24,181 nucleotides of DNA from UBA8904 sp035448625 (GCA_035448625.1 DAOTJI010000038.1:1-24181); one strand, 5' to 3'. Numbered from the stretch's first letter, positions 1 to 7,712 are shown. The notes: generated from the sequence alone by a model not told the origin. Numbers and translations are program-made.

Positions 1-52
1 GGCCGAAATGCATCGACAGTTTTCCTTCCGCTAACGGTATGGCGATTTTCAT
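1..52 (-). CDS. NifB/NifX family molybdenum-iron cluster-binding protein (N-terminus only)
   Basis: Only the first 17 codons are in the window; the gene runs off the left edge. The visible N-terminus, MKIAIPLAEGKLSMHFG, has the strand-turn-HFG pattern of small NifX/ORP-type proteins, which bind Mo- or Fe-containing clusters on a ferredoxin-like alpha/beta fold. The ATG at 52 has an AAGGAG ribosome-binding site 7 bases upstream. It lies 12 bases after the Mrp ATPase stop, so it is the next gene of the same operon. It would be the third NifX-like gene of this block. The family call rests on a short stretch and on context. Confidence 0.7.
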   Translation of the reverse strand, partial: MKIAIPLAEGKLSMHFG

Positions 53-64
53 GGTGTTTTCTCC

Positions 65-958
65 TTATGAATTTAATTTTGTTGTTTTATCGAGATCCGC
101 AATCTGGTCAATAATATCCTGCATGATCTTTCCTGTCGTTGTTTCAGACGAGTGATAAATGAACACTTTGCCACTATCACCGGATTGGGCGAGGGCCGGA
201 TCCATCGGGATTGCCCCCAGGAAAGGCACTTTCATATCCAAGGCAATCTTTTTCCCGCCGCCCTCGGGAAAAATCTGCGTGAGTTCGCCGCATTTGGGGC
301 AGACAAACCCGCTCATGTTTTCCACCACGCCCAGAACCGGCACATGGACCTGCTGACAGAAACTGATGGATTTGCGCACGTCGATTGCCGCTACACGCTG
401 CGGTGTGGTGACAATGACCGCACCATCAAGCGGCTGAATCAACTGGCACAGCGATAGAGGTTCGTCACCCGTGCCTGGAGGGGCGTCCACAATCAGATAA
501 TCCAGATCGCCCCAGTTAACGTCTGCTAAAAACTGTTTAATGACGCCCATCTTCATCGGGCCGCGCCAAATCACGGCGTGATCGGGATTTTGCAGCAAAA
601 AGCCGATGGACATTACTTTAAGCCCGCCAAATTCCACCGGATGGAGTTCACCTTCGGTGCCCTTGAGGGTTTCATTTTCCAGCCCCAGCATGGTGGGCAC
701 GCTCGGGCCGTGAATATCGACATCCAGCAGTCCCACGCGTAGACCATTGAGCGCCAGCGCTGTGGCCAGATTGACCGCTACCGTGCTTTTGCCGACGCCG
801 CCCTTGCCGGAGAGCACGACAATTTTATGACGGATGCGGCACAGCCTGGCCTGCAGACGCCGGCGATCCGCATACTCTTCCTGATTTTCATTTTTCCCCT
901 GCTTTTTCGCCGAGCAGCTCTCCTCGCTGCACGAGTCACACGTTTTTTTGTCTTCCAC
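65..958 (-). CDS. mrp: Mrp/NBP35 (ApbC) family P-loop ATPase, Fe-S carrier type
   Basis: This 297-aa protein has the Mrp/NBP35 layout. An N-terminal cysteine cluster (C7, C10, C15) precedes a deviant Walker A motif SGKGGVGKST (about residues 50-59), switch motif DVDIHGPS (about 79-86), VDAPPGTGD (157-165) and a C-terminal CPKC pair (C220, C223). Members bind a transferable 4Fe-4S cluster between subunits. The start is taken as GTG 958, five bases after the upstream stop and 12 bases after an AGGAGG. An in-frame ATG at 1057 exists but would overlap the upstream gene by 94 bases. The gene follows a ferredoxin-MinD gene and precedes a NifX-like gene. In Desulfovibrio an Mrp ATPase is part of the orange-protein complex, so a metal-cluster assembly role is inferred. 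Confidence 0.9.
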   Translation of the reverse strand: MEDKKTCDSCSEESCSAKKQGKNENQEEYADRRRLQARLCRIRHKIVVLSGKGGVGKSTVAVNLATALALNGLRVGLLDVDIHGPSVPTMLGLENETLKGTEGELHPVEFGGLKVMSIGFLLQNPDHAVIWRGPMKMGVIKQFLADVNWGDLDYLIVDAPPGTGDEPLSLCQLIQPLDGAVIVTTPQRVAAIDVRKSISFCQQVHVPVLGVVENMSGFVCPKCGELTQIFPEGGGKKIALDMKVPFLGAIPMDPALAQSGDSGKVFIYHSSETTTGKIMQDIIDQIADLDKTTKLNS

Positions 959-963
959 TTTTT

Positions 964-1905
964 TTATTTTCCTCCTGTTTTCGTGTTTTCCAGAAAGGCA
1001 GCCGCCAGTGTATTGGCCGCCAGCAGCGCCCCGTTTGAAAGGCTTATATTTTTCCATATCCCGCGAATGTCGGAGGCGCTGGCGGCGTCTGTTTCCACAA
1101 CCGTTTTTTGCAAAAGCTGAGCGCGGGTGACGGCGGAGTCATAACGAATGCGCCCGGCGATGGACGCCCCCGCCGATCTTGCTTTTTCTTCGATCCGCTC
1201 GGTCATATCGGGATTGATATCCCACTTGTTGACGCAGACGGCCGCGGGAATCTGAAAATGCCGGGCCAGTCCCAGCACCCTTTCAAGGTCATGTTCACCC
1301 GACACGGTCGGTTCGGTGACCGCCAAAACCTGCGAGGCTCCGGTAATCGAAGCGATGACGGGGCAACCGATGCCGGGAGGTCCGTCTACAATCACCCAGT
1401 CATAACCGTCTTTTTCAGCCAGTCGGCGCGCCTCCTGACGAACCGTGGAGACAAGCTTTCCGGAATTTTCTGCGGCGACGCCGAGGCGCGCGTGTACCAT
1501 GGGTCCGAGGCGCGTTTTGGATACGAACCATTTACCACAGAGACTCTCGGGAAAGTCAATGGCTTTTTCGGGGCAAAATTGAACGCACACGCCGCAGCCT
1601 TCACAAGATACGGGATCGACAACCAGCAGTTTGTCGATGCCCTCCTTTTTTATCCGGATCGCTCCAAACCGACACAGGTCCCGGCAGATGCCGCAGCCGG
1701 TGCAGTCGATCTGCCGGATGATTGCTTCGTGGCCGCTCCGGAATTCGTGCTCCTCCCGGATTTCCGGCTCTAAAACCAGATGCAGATCCGCCGCATCCAC
1801 GTCGCAGTCGCAGATGACCGGATGTCCGGCCAGAACAGCCAGTGATGCCGCCACGCTGGTTTTTCCCGTTCCTCCCTTGCCGCTGATGATCACTAGTTCT
1901 TTCAT
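964..1905 (-). CDS. MinD/ParA-superfamily ATPase with inserted 2x[4Fe-4S] ferredoxin domain (copy 1)
   Basis: 313 aa. The deviant Walker A motif SGKGGTGKTS is at residues 8-17. A bacterial ferredoxin domain is inserted with two CxxCxxCxxxC clusters (C68/71/74/78 and C101/104/107/111, the last followed by Pro). The ATPase fold then resumes with VDGPPGIGCP and an ADP-contact loop VNKWD. The family is known from anaerobes, often as adjacent pairs, and two such ATPases belong to the orange-protein complex. The ATG at 1905 overlaps the radical SAM stop by four bases (ATGA), so translation is probably coupled. The last codons contain the AGGAGG used by the Mrp gene. The exact substrate is unknown; a cluster-dependent ATPase switch is inferred from the architecture. 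Confidence 0.9.
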   Translation of the reverse strand: MKELVIISGKGGTGKTSVAASLAVLAGHPVICDCDVDAADLHLVLEPEIREEHEFRSGHEAIIRQIDCTGCGICRDLCRFGAIRIKKEGIDKLLVVDPVSCEGCGVCVQFCPEKAIDFPESLCGKWFVSKTRLGPMVHARLGVAAENSGKLVSTVRQEARRLAEKDGYDWVIVDGPPGIGCPVIASITGASQVLAVTEPTVSGEHDLERVLGLARHFQIPAAVCVNKWDINPDMTERIEEKARSAGASIAGRIRYDSAVTRAQLLQKTVVETDAASASDIRGIWKNISLSNGALLAANTLAAAFLENTKTGGK

Positions 1906-2855
1906 GATATTCGCTCCGCCGGAGTATAATAAATCTTTCCCCCGTTTCGTTTTGCCGTGACGGTTTTGTCGGCGAGTAGCCGTTCGATGCGCTTGGCTGC
2001 GTCATGCGGATGGAGATTGAGGCCCAGCGCCACGCCTTCCAGCGTGCAGGGCCGCCGGGCCAGTAAATTGCAAATATCCGCATCCGTTGCGCCTGACGTT
2101 GTCTCCGACGCGCTGACCGCCGGCGGCGCGTTCTCCAGGATTTCAACCGCGCCGGCAAAAAGTCCGGCCAGGATTTTCATTTGCTTCGGGTCCACGGCGC
2201 AGGCAAAATCCTCATGGGATGGTCGGTTGACGGTGTTGAGCTGAATTTTTTCCGCGGGGATTTTTTCAATCCATGCCGCGATTTTTTTTACTTCCGAAGC
2301 CAGGCCCGTGACGCCGGAAACCAGCAGAACTTCCAGCCACAAACGGCCTTCGTAGTGTTTTCCGAATTCAACGAGTCCTTCGGCCATCCTTTCAAAAACA
2401 ATATCCCGGTGCGGGCGGTTGACATATTCAAACATGGCCGGGTCTCCCGCGTCGAGTGAAGGGACGACGAGATCCGCCCGGAAAAGTGCTTCGCGCACCT
2501 CCGGCAGCTCAAGCAAGGAGCCGTTGGTAATGACCGAAACGGGAATCTCCGTCATTTCCTTGATTTTGCGGATCAGTTCGCCCAGAGAAGCGTGCAGCGT
2601 CGGTTCGCCTGAACCGGCGAGCGTGATATAGTCGCAGGAAACACCGGCGGCCAGCTTTTCTTTCAGCTCGGAAAGAACGCCCTCCACGGGAACATAATCC
2701 TGCCTTTCAACGGTTTTATGCGTCGTGTTTCCCAACTGGCAGTAGATGCAGTCATAGGTGCAGGTTTTATACGGCACCAGGTCGATCCCCAGCGAACGTC
2801 CGAGTCTTCGGGACGGGACGGGGCCGTACAGATACTCAAATGGACCGGAAGGCAT
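1902..2855 (-). CDS. Radical SAM protein with C-terminal winged-helix-like region
   Basis: 317 aa. The radical SAM motif CTYDCIYC gives C32, C36 and C39 for the [4Fe-4S]-SAM cluster, followed by the GSGEPT motif at about 81-86 and ITNGS. The C-terminal 80 residues look like a small winged helix, seen in this radical SAM subgroup. The ATG at 2855 is chosen because GGAG sits 7 bases upstream and the FmdB stop is two bases away; a TTG 15 bases further upstream lies inside the FmdB gene. The substrate is not identifiable. The setting between an FmdB zinc ribbon and ferredoxin-MinD ATPases suggests cofactor or metal-cluster maturation, which is inference. The 3' end overlaps the next gene by four bases. 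Confidence 0.88.
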   Translation of the reverse strand: MPSGPFEYLYGPVPSRRLGRSLGIDLVPYKTCTYDCIYCQLGNTTHKTVERQDYVPVEGVLSELKEKLAAGVSCDYITLAGSGEPTLHASLGELIRKIKEMTEIPVSVITNGSLLELPEVREALFRADLVVPSLDAGDPAMFEYVNRPHRDIVFERMAEGLVEFGKHYEGRLWLEVLLVSGVTGLASEVKKIAAWIEKIPAEKIQLNTVNRPSHEDFACAVDPKQMKILAGLFAGAVEILENAPPAVSASETTSGATDADICNLLARRPCTLEGVALGLNLHPHDAAKRIERLLADKTVTAKRNGGKIYYTPAERIS

Positions 2856-2857
2856 TT

Positions 2858-3112
2858 TTAATCTCCGCAAGGGGCTGATCCGCAGCGGCTTGCCGCGCCG
2901 CAGCAGGTTTTCCCCGTTTCTTCAAGTGAACAGCCCCCGGAAGCTTTTACATGGCCGGAGCCGCCCTTCATCATAAAACCGGTTCCTCCGCTTACCAACC
3001 GCTTGACGCTTCCTCCGCATTCGGGACATGCAGAAACCGGCGCCTCGTTCATACTCTGATGTCTTTCGAAATTCAGACCGCATCTGCTGCATTCATATTC
3101 ATAGGTTGGCAT
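2858..3112 (-). CDS. FmdB-family zinc-ribbon protein
   Basis: 84 aa starting MPTYEYECSRCG, the hallmark of FmdB-type zinc ribbons. One CxxC (C8, C11) and a CPEC pair (about C29, C32) form the metal site. The tail is rich in Gly and Cys (CSLEETGKTCCGAASRCG and a final Cys), beyond the minimal zinc ribbon, and could hold extra metal. FmdB was named as a putative regulator of formamidase in Methylophilus; the general function is unresolved. An AAAGGAG lies 9 bases before the ATG, in the end of the preceding ferredoxin-MinD gene. The gene sits inside the operon with gaps of only 2-4 bases. Confidence 0.88.
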   Translation of the reverse strand: MPTYEYECSRCGLNFERHQSMNEAPVSACPECGGSVKRLVSGGTGFMMKGGSGHVKASGGCSLEETGKTCCGAASRCGSAPCGD

Positions 3113-3116
3113 AACT

Positions 3117-3962
3117 TTATTCTCCTTTACTCAATCGTTGCCGGATGGTCTCCCATAAGTTCTCAAAGAGCACCCGGTACTCGGGCAGTGCATCCACCAT
3201 CAAAATCCCGCGCGAGTAAGCTTCCGCGATCCGCCGGTCGTCGGGAATCGTAAGCAGGATGGGGATGCCTTCTTTTTCGCAAAAATGCTGCACGCGATCG
3301 TCTCCACTGCCCATTCGGTTGACGATGACACCGAAGGGAAGGTCAAGCTCCCTCACCATGTCCACGGCCAGTGTCAGGTCATGCATGCCGAAAGGCGTGG
3401 GTTCGGTAACCAGAAGCACCATGTCCGTATCCCGGACGACGGCGATCACCGGGCATGACGTGCCGGGCGGAGCGTCCAGGATGGCGTCGGCCGCGGCGGG
3501 AAGTTCGGCTTTCACGGCGCGGATGAGCGGTGGGGCCAGCGCCACGCCAACGTCGAGTCTGCCCGTGACCAGTGTGATATGGTCTGCCCGTGATGTTTCC
3601 ACTAGGCCGATTCGATGATCTTTTTCCGTAATGGCTTTGTGTGGGCAGACCAGCGTGCAGCCGCCGCAGCCGTGGCACATCTCCGGAAAAACAAGGGGGG
3701 GTGTACCGAAGGTCACGATCGCGGAGAATTGGCAGATTTTTGAGCATTCGCCGCAACCGTCGCAAAGGGACTCGTCAACTTCCGGAACTGGAATGCCGAC
3801 GATTTTTTCGGCGGCCTTCGTTGTTTTCAAAAACAGATGTGCGTTGGGTTCTTCCACGTCGCAGTCGGCCAAAGCAATTTCACCGTCGAAGACACGTGCC
3901 AGATTGACACTGACGGTCGTTTTCCCTGTTCCGCCTTTTCCGGAGGCAACGGATATTCTCAT
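3117..3962 (-). CDS. MinD/ParA-superfamily ATPase with inserted 2x[4Fe-4S] ferredoxin domain (copy 2)
   Basis: 281 aa, paralogous to the protein at 964-1905. Walker A SGKGGTGKTT is at residues 7-16. Inserted ferredoxin clusters are C67/70/73/77 and C96/99/102/106. DAPPGTSCPV then restores the MinD fold. This copy lacks the extra C-terminal residues of copy 1. Two such ATPases in one operon match the paired ferredoxin-MinDs of the Desulfovibrio orange-protein operons, where they probably act as a heteromeric pair. The ATG overlaps the stop of the upstream membrane-protein gene by four bases. Confidence 0.9.
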   Translation of the reverse strand: MRISVASGKGGTGKTTVSVNLARVFDGEIALADCDVEEPNAHLFLKTTKAAEKIVGIPVPEVDESLCDGCGECSKICQFSAIVTFGTPPLVFPEMCHGCGGCTLVCPHKAITEKDHRIGLVETSRADHITLVTGRLDVGVALAPPLIRAVKAELPAAADAILDAPPGTSCPVIAVVRDTDMVLLVTEPTPFGMHDLTLAVDMVRELDLPFGVIVNRMGSGDDRVQHFCEKEGIPILLTIPDDRRIAEAYSRGILMVDALPEYRVLFENLWETIRQRLSKGE

Positions 3963-4567
3963 ACCGTTTCCTCCTTCTTAACCCATATCAGCGGGAAAAT
4001 AATATCGCTGGTGCAGCAGGGAACCCAGACGGCCAAAAATAAAAAGGCGGCGATCAGAATGGTGGTGACGACGTCGATGGATGAACCCAGCGACATGGTG
4101 ATATGAAAGATCGATGCCCAGGTGCTGAGCAGCACGTGCCCGGCATGTGGAATCTGGGTGTGGGAAACGATATAGCCCAGCCCGATGCCCGCAAACGCCA
4201 GCGGGTTGACCAGCCACCATTTTTCGATAAACCCGACATGCGCGCCCCGATTTGGCAGGTCCAGCAGCCATTCGCCGGCGAACGGAATGAGCGAGTCGCT
4301 CAGAGTGGCGATGCCGATGGATCCGACATAGCCGATCAGGAACACGCGCCAGACTCCGGCCTGGGAATGACGCCGGTACATGGCGGTGGTCACAAGCGCG
4401 CTCAGAAGCACGTGCAGCGGATGAAAAACCCAGAAGAGCGCGGCCGATACTTCGCCCGGGACTCGGAACTGATGGAAGGCGGCCATGAGGACGATGCCCG
4501 TCAGGGTTCCGAAGGCCGTAAAAGGCGCGTGCGCCCTTAGTTCAGCCGCGACAAAAGGGGTTTTCAT
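3959..4567 (-). CDS. Conserved polytopic membrane protein, unknown function
   Basis: 202 aa, about six hydrophobic segments (near residues 17-34, 42-62, 73-92, 117-135, 145-162 and 168-196). Likely metal-binding or catalytic residues lie in or beside membrane segments: HPLH (H49, H52), several His between 136 and 155, SDS followed by LIP near 90-95, and a CCTSD motif (C184, C185, D188) in the last segment. The ATG at 4567 overlaps the DUF89 stop (ATGA); a longer frame from 4666 lies inside that gene and is unlikely. I do not recognise the family. Its fixed place between a DUF89 phosphatase and a ferredoxin-MinD ATPase suggests the membrane-bound part of the operon, possibly a metal or small-molecule transporter, which is a guess. 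Confidence 0.8.
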   Translation of the reverse strand: MKTPFVAAELRAHAPFTAFGTLTGIVLMAAFHQFRVPGEVSAALFWVFHPLHVLLSALVTTAMYRRHSQAGVWRVFLIGYVGSIGIATLSDSLIPFAGEWLLDLPNRGAHVGFIEKWWLVNPLAFAGIGLGYIVSHTQIPHAGHVLLSTWASIFHITMSLGSSIDVVTTILIAAFLFLAVWVPCCTSDIIFPLIWVKKEETV

Positions 4568-5451
4568 GAAGCCTCCCCGGCCGGCGCGGTTTTGTTTCTC
4601 GCGAACCAGTTGGCTGCCACATAGGTTCCCGCGGTGAAGCCGGTATGCAGGCTGATCACCGGACACTTGGCCCGAAACAGGAAGAAAATATCGCGCGCCC
4701 TGTCAGACAGGCTTTCAAAATTTCCCTGGCCTTTGGCAATGACGAGGTCCGCCTCTTCAAAGCGGCGGCGAAATTCCGGACGGCAGTCTTCCAGCAGGGT
4801 TCCCGGAGCGTCCGAACCGTTGTCCATGACTTCCGCGATTTCTTCCATGCCCGCCGCTTTTGCGTCCAGAAGCGTTGCATCATTAATCACCGGAGCGCCG
4901 CGCACGGCCAGCGTTACCCGCGCTCCGGTGAATTGTTCGATCAACAGACGGTCAAAAAATATTTCTCCCGCGTTATCGGCGAGATAAAGAATGGTTTTTG
5001 CCTGTCGGGACGCTTTCTTCAACGCGTCCAAATCGCCGAAAACAGGCTGCATGGGCGCGCTTTGCAGCTCCGCGTAGATCTCTCCGAAACCCACGTTGTT
5101 TTTGGCGCCCAGATCGATGATGTTGCCCGTGATGGCATACCGCACCGCCATGGTCAGGGGATCATAGGAGGCTTCGATGCGCCGCCGGATGGAGGGGATC
5201 AGCCTGGCCGCCAGTTGATTGTGGCGGTCCTTGGAAGCCCGGTAGGGATCCTCCGTGGGCAGAAGGCTGCGCAGGTGTCTGTGAATCATTTGCGCGGCGG
5301 CCGGCGGCACCTGACGCAGGTCGATGTTTCCGAGCCGCTGCAGGACGCTGTGCATCAAAAGGTTCTGATCTTCCGCTGACGGAGCCGACAGGCGGACTGC
5401 GTCAGCGGCCTGGCGAATGAAGCAGGGAATGCAATCCAGGCACATGTTCAT
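4564..5451 (-). CDS. DUF89 / ARMT1-like family protein (metal-dependent phosphatase fold)
   Basis: 295 aa. The N-terminal signature MNMCLDCIPCF supplies C4, C7 and C10, typical of the prokaryotic DUF89 branch. The metal and active-site motifs are DNAGEIFFD (D159, N160, E163, D167), NDATLLD (from N190) and KGQGNFESL (from K240). DUF89 proteins are Mn/Ni/Co-dependent phosphatases on damaged phosphometabolites; the human member is ARMT1. The substrate here is unknown. The three N-terminal Cys suggest a metal or Fe-S site added to the phosphatase core. The gene overlaps its neighbours by four bases at each end (TrmO upstream, membrane protein downstream), so it is translated with them. Confidence 0.87.
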   Translation of the reverse strand: MNMCLDCIPCFIRQAADAVRLSAPSAEDQNLLMHSVLQRLGNIDLRQVPPAAAQMIHRHLRSLLPTEDPYRASKDRHNQLAARLIPSIRRRIEASYDPLTMAVRYAITGNIIDLGAKNNVGFGEIYAELQSAPMQPVFGDLDALKKASRQAKTILYLADNAGEIFFDRLLIEQFTGARVTLAVRGAPVINDATLLDAKAAGMEEIAEVMDNGSDAPGTLLEDCRPEFRRRFEEADLVIAKGQGNFESLSDRARDIFFLFRAKCPVISLHTGFTAGTYVAANWFARNKTAPAGEAS

Positions 5452-5939
5452 GATCGAAAACCTCTCTTCCCCCGGATCCGGGCTGTGGGTTCGTCCACCT
5501 CGTCCTGCCAGCCGTTTTTCTTAACGGCGTGCAGATCGAACTTTTCCGTGTAGGGCTTGATGTCCAGCAGCGGCGTACCGTCAAGGATATCCAGTCCATC
5601 GACACGCAGAATGTTGTCTTCCATTTTGATAAGCTCGACAACGCTCAAGCCGATGGGATTGGGGCGGCAAGGCGTGCGGGTTGAAAACACGCCTCTCTCC
5701 ACATCCTGCAGGAAAGGCTTAACGGTTAACTTGACCTCGCGGCATTGGTGAAAATGATACAGCAGATAGAGATGCGAAAACCCTCCCAGATCTTTTAAGC
5801 CTTCGGCAAATTCGGGATACACCTCTACGTTCCCCTTGCAGCCTCTGGCATATACGGGCTGAATGGGGGTTTCCTCCGCGGCGGTATGTTCGCTGTGGAT
5901 GACGCCGATCGGCCGGTACACTATCCGCGAATCCTTCAT
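5448..5939 (-). CDS. trmO: TrmO (TsaA/YaeB) tRNA m6t6A37 methyltransferase-like protein
   Basis: 163 aa. The TrmO beta-barrel signature is clear: IGVIHSEH near the start, GFSHLYLLYHFH, then STRTPCRPNPIGLS and GLDILDGTPLLDIKPY. TrmO uses SAM to N6-methylate t6A37 in threonine tRNA; many archaeal and anaerobe homologues have no tested substrate. The length fits the short form without the extra C-terminal domain of the E. coli protein. It overlaps the upstream NifX-like gene and the downstream DUF89 gene by four bases each. A TrmO-like gene locked in a metal-cluster operon is odd and may mean a different substrate here; that is inference. Confidence 0.9.
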   Translation of the reverse strand: MKDSRIVYRPIGVIHSEHTAAEETPIQPVYARGCKGNVEVYPEFAEGLKDLGGFSHLYLLYHFHQCREVKLTVKPFLQDVERGVFSTRTPCRPNPIGLSVVELIKMEDNILRVDGLDILDGTPLLDIKPYTEKFDLHAVKKNGWQDEVDEPTARIRGKRGFRS

Positions 5940-6298
5940 GCCCAGTGTCCTTCCACGTCGGCGGACGAAGCTTCCTGGAGCTTTCCGGCCCTGAACAGAT
6001 CCAGCGCCATTTGTACGGTCGTGGCGGACGAATTGTAGATTTTGATGCCCGCCGCCTGAAGAACGCGAAAGGCTTTAGGACCGCAGTGTCCGCTGACCAG
6101 CGCCGACACGCCCAGGCGCGCGATATTTTGTGCGGACTGAATGCCCGCGCCCTGCGCTGCGTTCAGGTTCTGCCGGTTGTCCGCCAGAGTGAATGTGCCG
6201 GCGTCGAGGTCGTAAATCAAAAATTTCGGCGCGCGGCCGAAGCGACTGTCGAGCGGAGCCGATAAGTCATTACCGGCGGTAGTGAATGCGATTTTCAT
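5936..6298 (-). CDS. NifB/NifX family molybdenum-iron cluster-binding protein (ORP-like)
   Basis: 120 aa, one complete NifX-type domain: MKIAFTTAGND start, DSRFGRAPKFLIYD, then ALVSGHCGPKAFRVLQAAGIKIY and a C-terminal helix. This is the size and pattern of the orange protein (ORP) family, whose founding member carries an S-bridged Mo-Cu-Mo cluster. The SGHCGPKA loop carries a single Cys. An AAGG lies 6 bases before the ATG at 6298, after a 146-base gap that holds a large inverted repeat. The stop overlaps TrmO. The bound metal cannot be told from sequence. Confidence 0.9.
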   Translation of the reverse strand: MKIAFTTAGNDLSAPLDSRFGRAPKFLIYDLDAGTFTLADNRQNLNAAQGAGIQSAQNIARLGVSALVSGHCGPKAFRVLQAAGIKIYNSSATTVQMALDLFRAGKLQEASSADVEGHWA

Positions 6299-6355
6299 AT
6301 TCTACCTTCTTTCCTCTGTCTACAATCTTGGACTCATCCTTCACTCCGTTTTGAT

Positions 6356-6435
6356 GAAATCGGCAGCGGCGGCGCAAAGCGGCCTTTAAACGTCGCCGCC
6401 ACCCTGACGTGGTGAGCAGTATCCACGCCGATTTC
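6356..6435. repeat. Nested inverted repeat in the DUF5320-NifX intergenic gap
   Basis: Outer arms GAAATCGGC (6356-6364) and GCCGATTTC (6427-6435) are exact reverse complements. Inside them lie GGCGGCG (6368-6374) and CGCCGCC (6394-6400), with a small AAAG/CTTT pair in the loop. No T-run follows on the minus strand, so it is not an obvious intrinsic terminator. It occupies most of the 146-base gap, the only long gap in the operon. An mRNA processing, stability or partial-attenuation structure is possible. Confidence 0.6.
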
Positions 6436-6444
6436 CGTTACGAA

Positions 6445-6810
6445 CTACTGGCCTTGGATTGGGCCGTTCAGCTCATCCATTCGTTTTTTAATCGCATCCA
6501 ATTCCGCCTGCAGGTATTCAGCCTGACTTCTCAAAACCTGCTGTTCAGTTTCCTGACTTGCCAAAGGCGCATTCCATCCGCCATACCATCCCCGGCCCGG
6601 CATGCCGCTTGCGTAAAAGCGGTTGCGCCGGCCAAAGCCGCCTGCGTGAAAGCCCCGTCGAAAGCCCGCGCCCCTTCCAAATCCCCTGCCGAACGCTCTT
6701 CCGGGACCTTTGTTTGCATAACCCGGCGCGGGATAGCCCGCGCAAAAACCGGCAGCTCTTCCTGTCATTGGGCCCATACCCATCGGGCCTGTTCCATCTC
6801 CTCTAGGCAT
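6445..6810 (-). CDS. DUF5320 family protein, Gly/Arg/Met-rich with C-terminal helix
   Basis: 121 aa. The start MPRGDGTGPMGMGPMTGR is the DUF5320 signature. The middle (to about residue 80) is low complexity in Gly, Arg, Phe and Tyr with two Cys-free FGRG-type repeats. The last 35 residues are a charged helix, probably a coiled coil. The function is unknown; these genes commonly sit beside NifX-like and MinD-like genes in anaerobes. AGGAGG lies 9 bases before the ATG. It is separated by 18 bases from the zinc-ribbon gene, so the two are co-transcribed. Confidence 0.85.
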   Translation of the reverse strand: MPRGDGTGPMGMGPMTGRAAGFCAGYPAPGYANKGPGRAFGRGFGRGAGFRRGFHAGGFGRRNRFYASGMPGRGWYGGWNAPLASQETEQQVLRSQAEYLQAELDAIKKRMDELNGPIQGQ

Positions 6811-6828
6811 AATCCTTTTCCTCCTTTC

Positions 6829-7062
6829 TTATTCTCTAAACATGGACGTGCCGCACTGAGGGCATTTGACCTGCGTACAGGGCACGCCTCGCTCGTGCGG
6901 CTGTGTGTGGCCGCATTGGGGGCAACGGCAGATTCCGACCGCTCCACCGGCTGACGGACCGCCCATGCGGCCTCGTCCGCCGCCTCCGCGTCCCTGGCCC
7001 ATACCGCCTCCCTGGCCCTGGCCTCCACCCGTTCCTCTGCCTCCCTGATTTCTTCCGTTCAT
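6829..7062 (-). CDS. Small Gly-rich zinc-ribbon protein
   Basis: 77 aa. Residues 1-43 are almost only Gly, Arg, Gln and Met. The C-terminal part is a compact zinc ribbon with C45, C47, C50, C62, C67 and C70, including two CPQCG knuckles. AAGGAGG lies 7 bases upstream of the ATG at 7062. The six Cys exceed the four needed for one zinc, so a second metal or a disulfide is possible. The low-complexity half matches the style of the DUF5320 protein downstream and the NifX-like protein at 7713-8123, suggesting a shared interaction partner. The family is not recognised beyond the zinc ribbon. Confidence 0.8.
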   Translation of the reverse strand: MNGRNQGGRGTGGGQGQGGGMGQGRGGGGRGRMGGPSAGGAVGICRCPQCGHTQPHERGVPCTQVKCPQCGTSMFRE

Positions 7063-7136
7063 GGGTTTTCCTCCTTCCGGTTTTTACCGGTTTGTTGTCT
7101 CTTTGTTCATGGCCCTCGTTCCGGATGAGCGTCCGG

Positions 7137-7685
7137 TCAGAGCACGAAAACTGCCGCGGCCAGCACCGTCGTGTAGTCGGCGGTTTTCAGGACGGCAGAC
7201 TGTGTTGTGTTCCGGGTTCCCACGATTTTCCCGCTGATTCTGAATAACTCTTTTTTTTCGTCCCAGCTTTCATCGACATCAAAGTCGATGCCCAGCGTGG
7301 AGGCAAGCATCGCCGCGGCCAGGTCTTCGGCGTAATCCCCCGTTTTCTTTTCCGTAAAGCCGAAGGCGTGATGCTCGCTGATGTAGCCGTAGGTTTTTTT
7401 ATCTACGGGGATCGCGCAGCCGACCGCCGCTGAAATCAGCCTTTTGGGCTCGTTCGAGCAGCAGCGGCTCATCACGCAAAACGTGATCGCACCGGGTCGC
7501 AGCCTTTTCAGGCCCTCCGTCCGGGAAATAATTTTGCAGCCGGGCGGCATAATGCTGGAGACCTGCACCAGATTGCATTTTTCGATGCCCGCATTGCGCA
7601 GAGCGAGTTCAAAAGAGTGAAGCTGTTCGCGGTGCGTGCCGACGCCTTTGGTAAAGAACAGTTCTTTCGGGATGGATGAATTCAA
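7137..7685 (-). CDS. pdaD: Pyruvoyl-dependent arginine decarboxylase
   Basis: 182 aa. The self-cleavage motif VSSIMPPG is at residues 42-49; cleavage between Ser43 and Ser44 would turn Ser44 into the catalytic pyruvoyl group. Other family features are GVGTHREQLHSFELAL at the start, AVGCAIP and the YGYISEHHAFG stretch. Archaeal and chlamydial members convert arginine to agmatine and are of similar length. The start is TTG 7685, with AAGGAG 9 bases upstream; no ATG fits. The gap to the upstream NifX-like gene is 27 bases. A polyamine-type enzyme inside a metal-cluster operon is unexpected; either the operon has an amine-related output or the enzyme has another substrate. Confidence 0.9.
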   Translation of the reverse strand: MNSSIPKELFFTKGVGTHREQLHSFELALRNAGIEKCNLVQVSSIMPPGCKIISRTEGLKRLRPGAITFCVMSRCCSNEPKRLISAAVGCAIPVDKKTYGYISEHHAFGFTEKKTGDYAEDLAAAMLASTLGIDFDVDESWDEKKELFRISGKIVGTRNTTQSAVLKTADYTTVLAAAVFVL

Positions 7686-7712
7686 TTTTTTAATCTCCTT
7701 TTCCGCTGTGCT

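Noticed and set aside
959..1057. Longer N-terminus for the Mrp ATPase starting at ATG 1057
   Set aside because: It overlaps the ferredoxin-MinD gene by 94 bases; the GTG at 958 follows an AGGAGG and leaves a normal N-terminus.
1108..1773. Long plus-strand open frame of 221 codons
   Set aside because: Antisense shadow of the ferredoxin-MinD gene in GC-rich sequence; no ribosome-binding site or family features.
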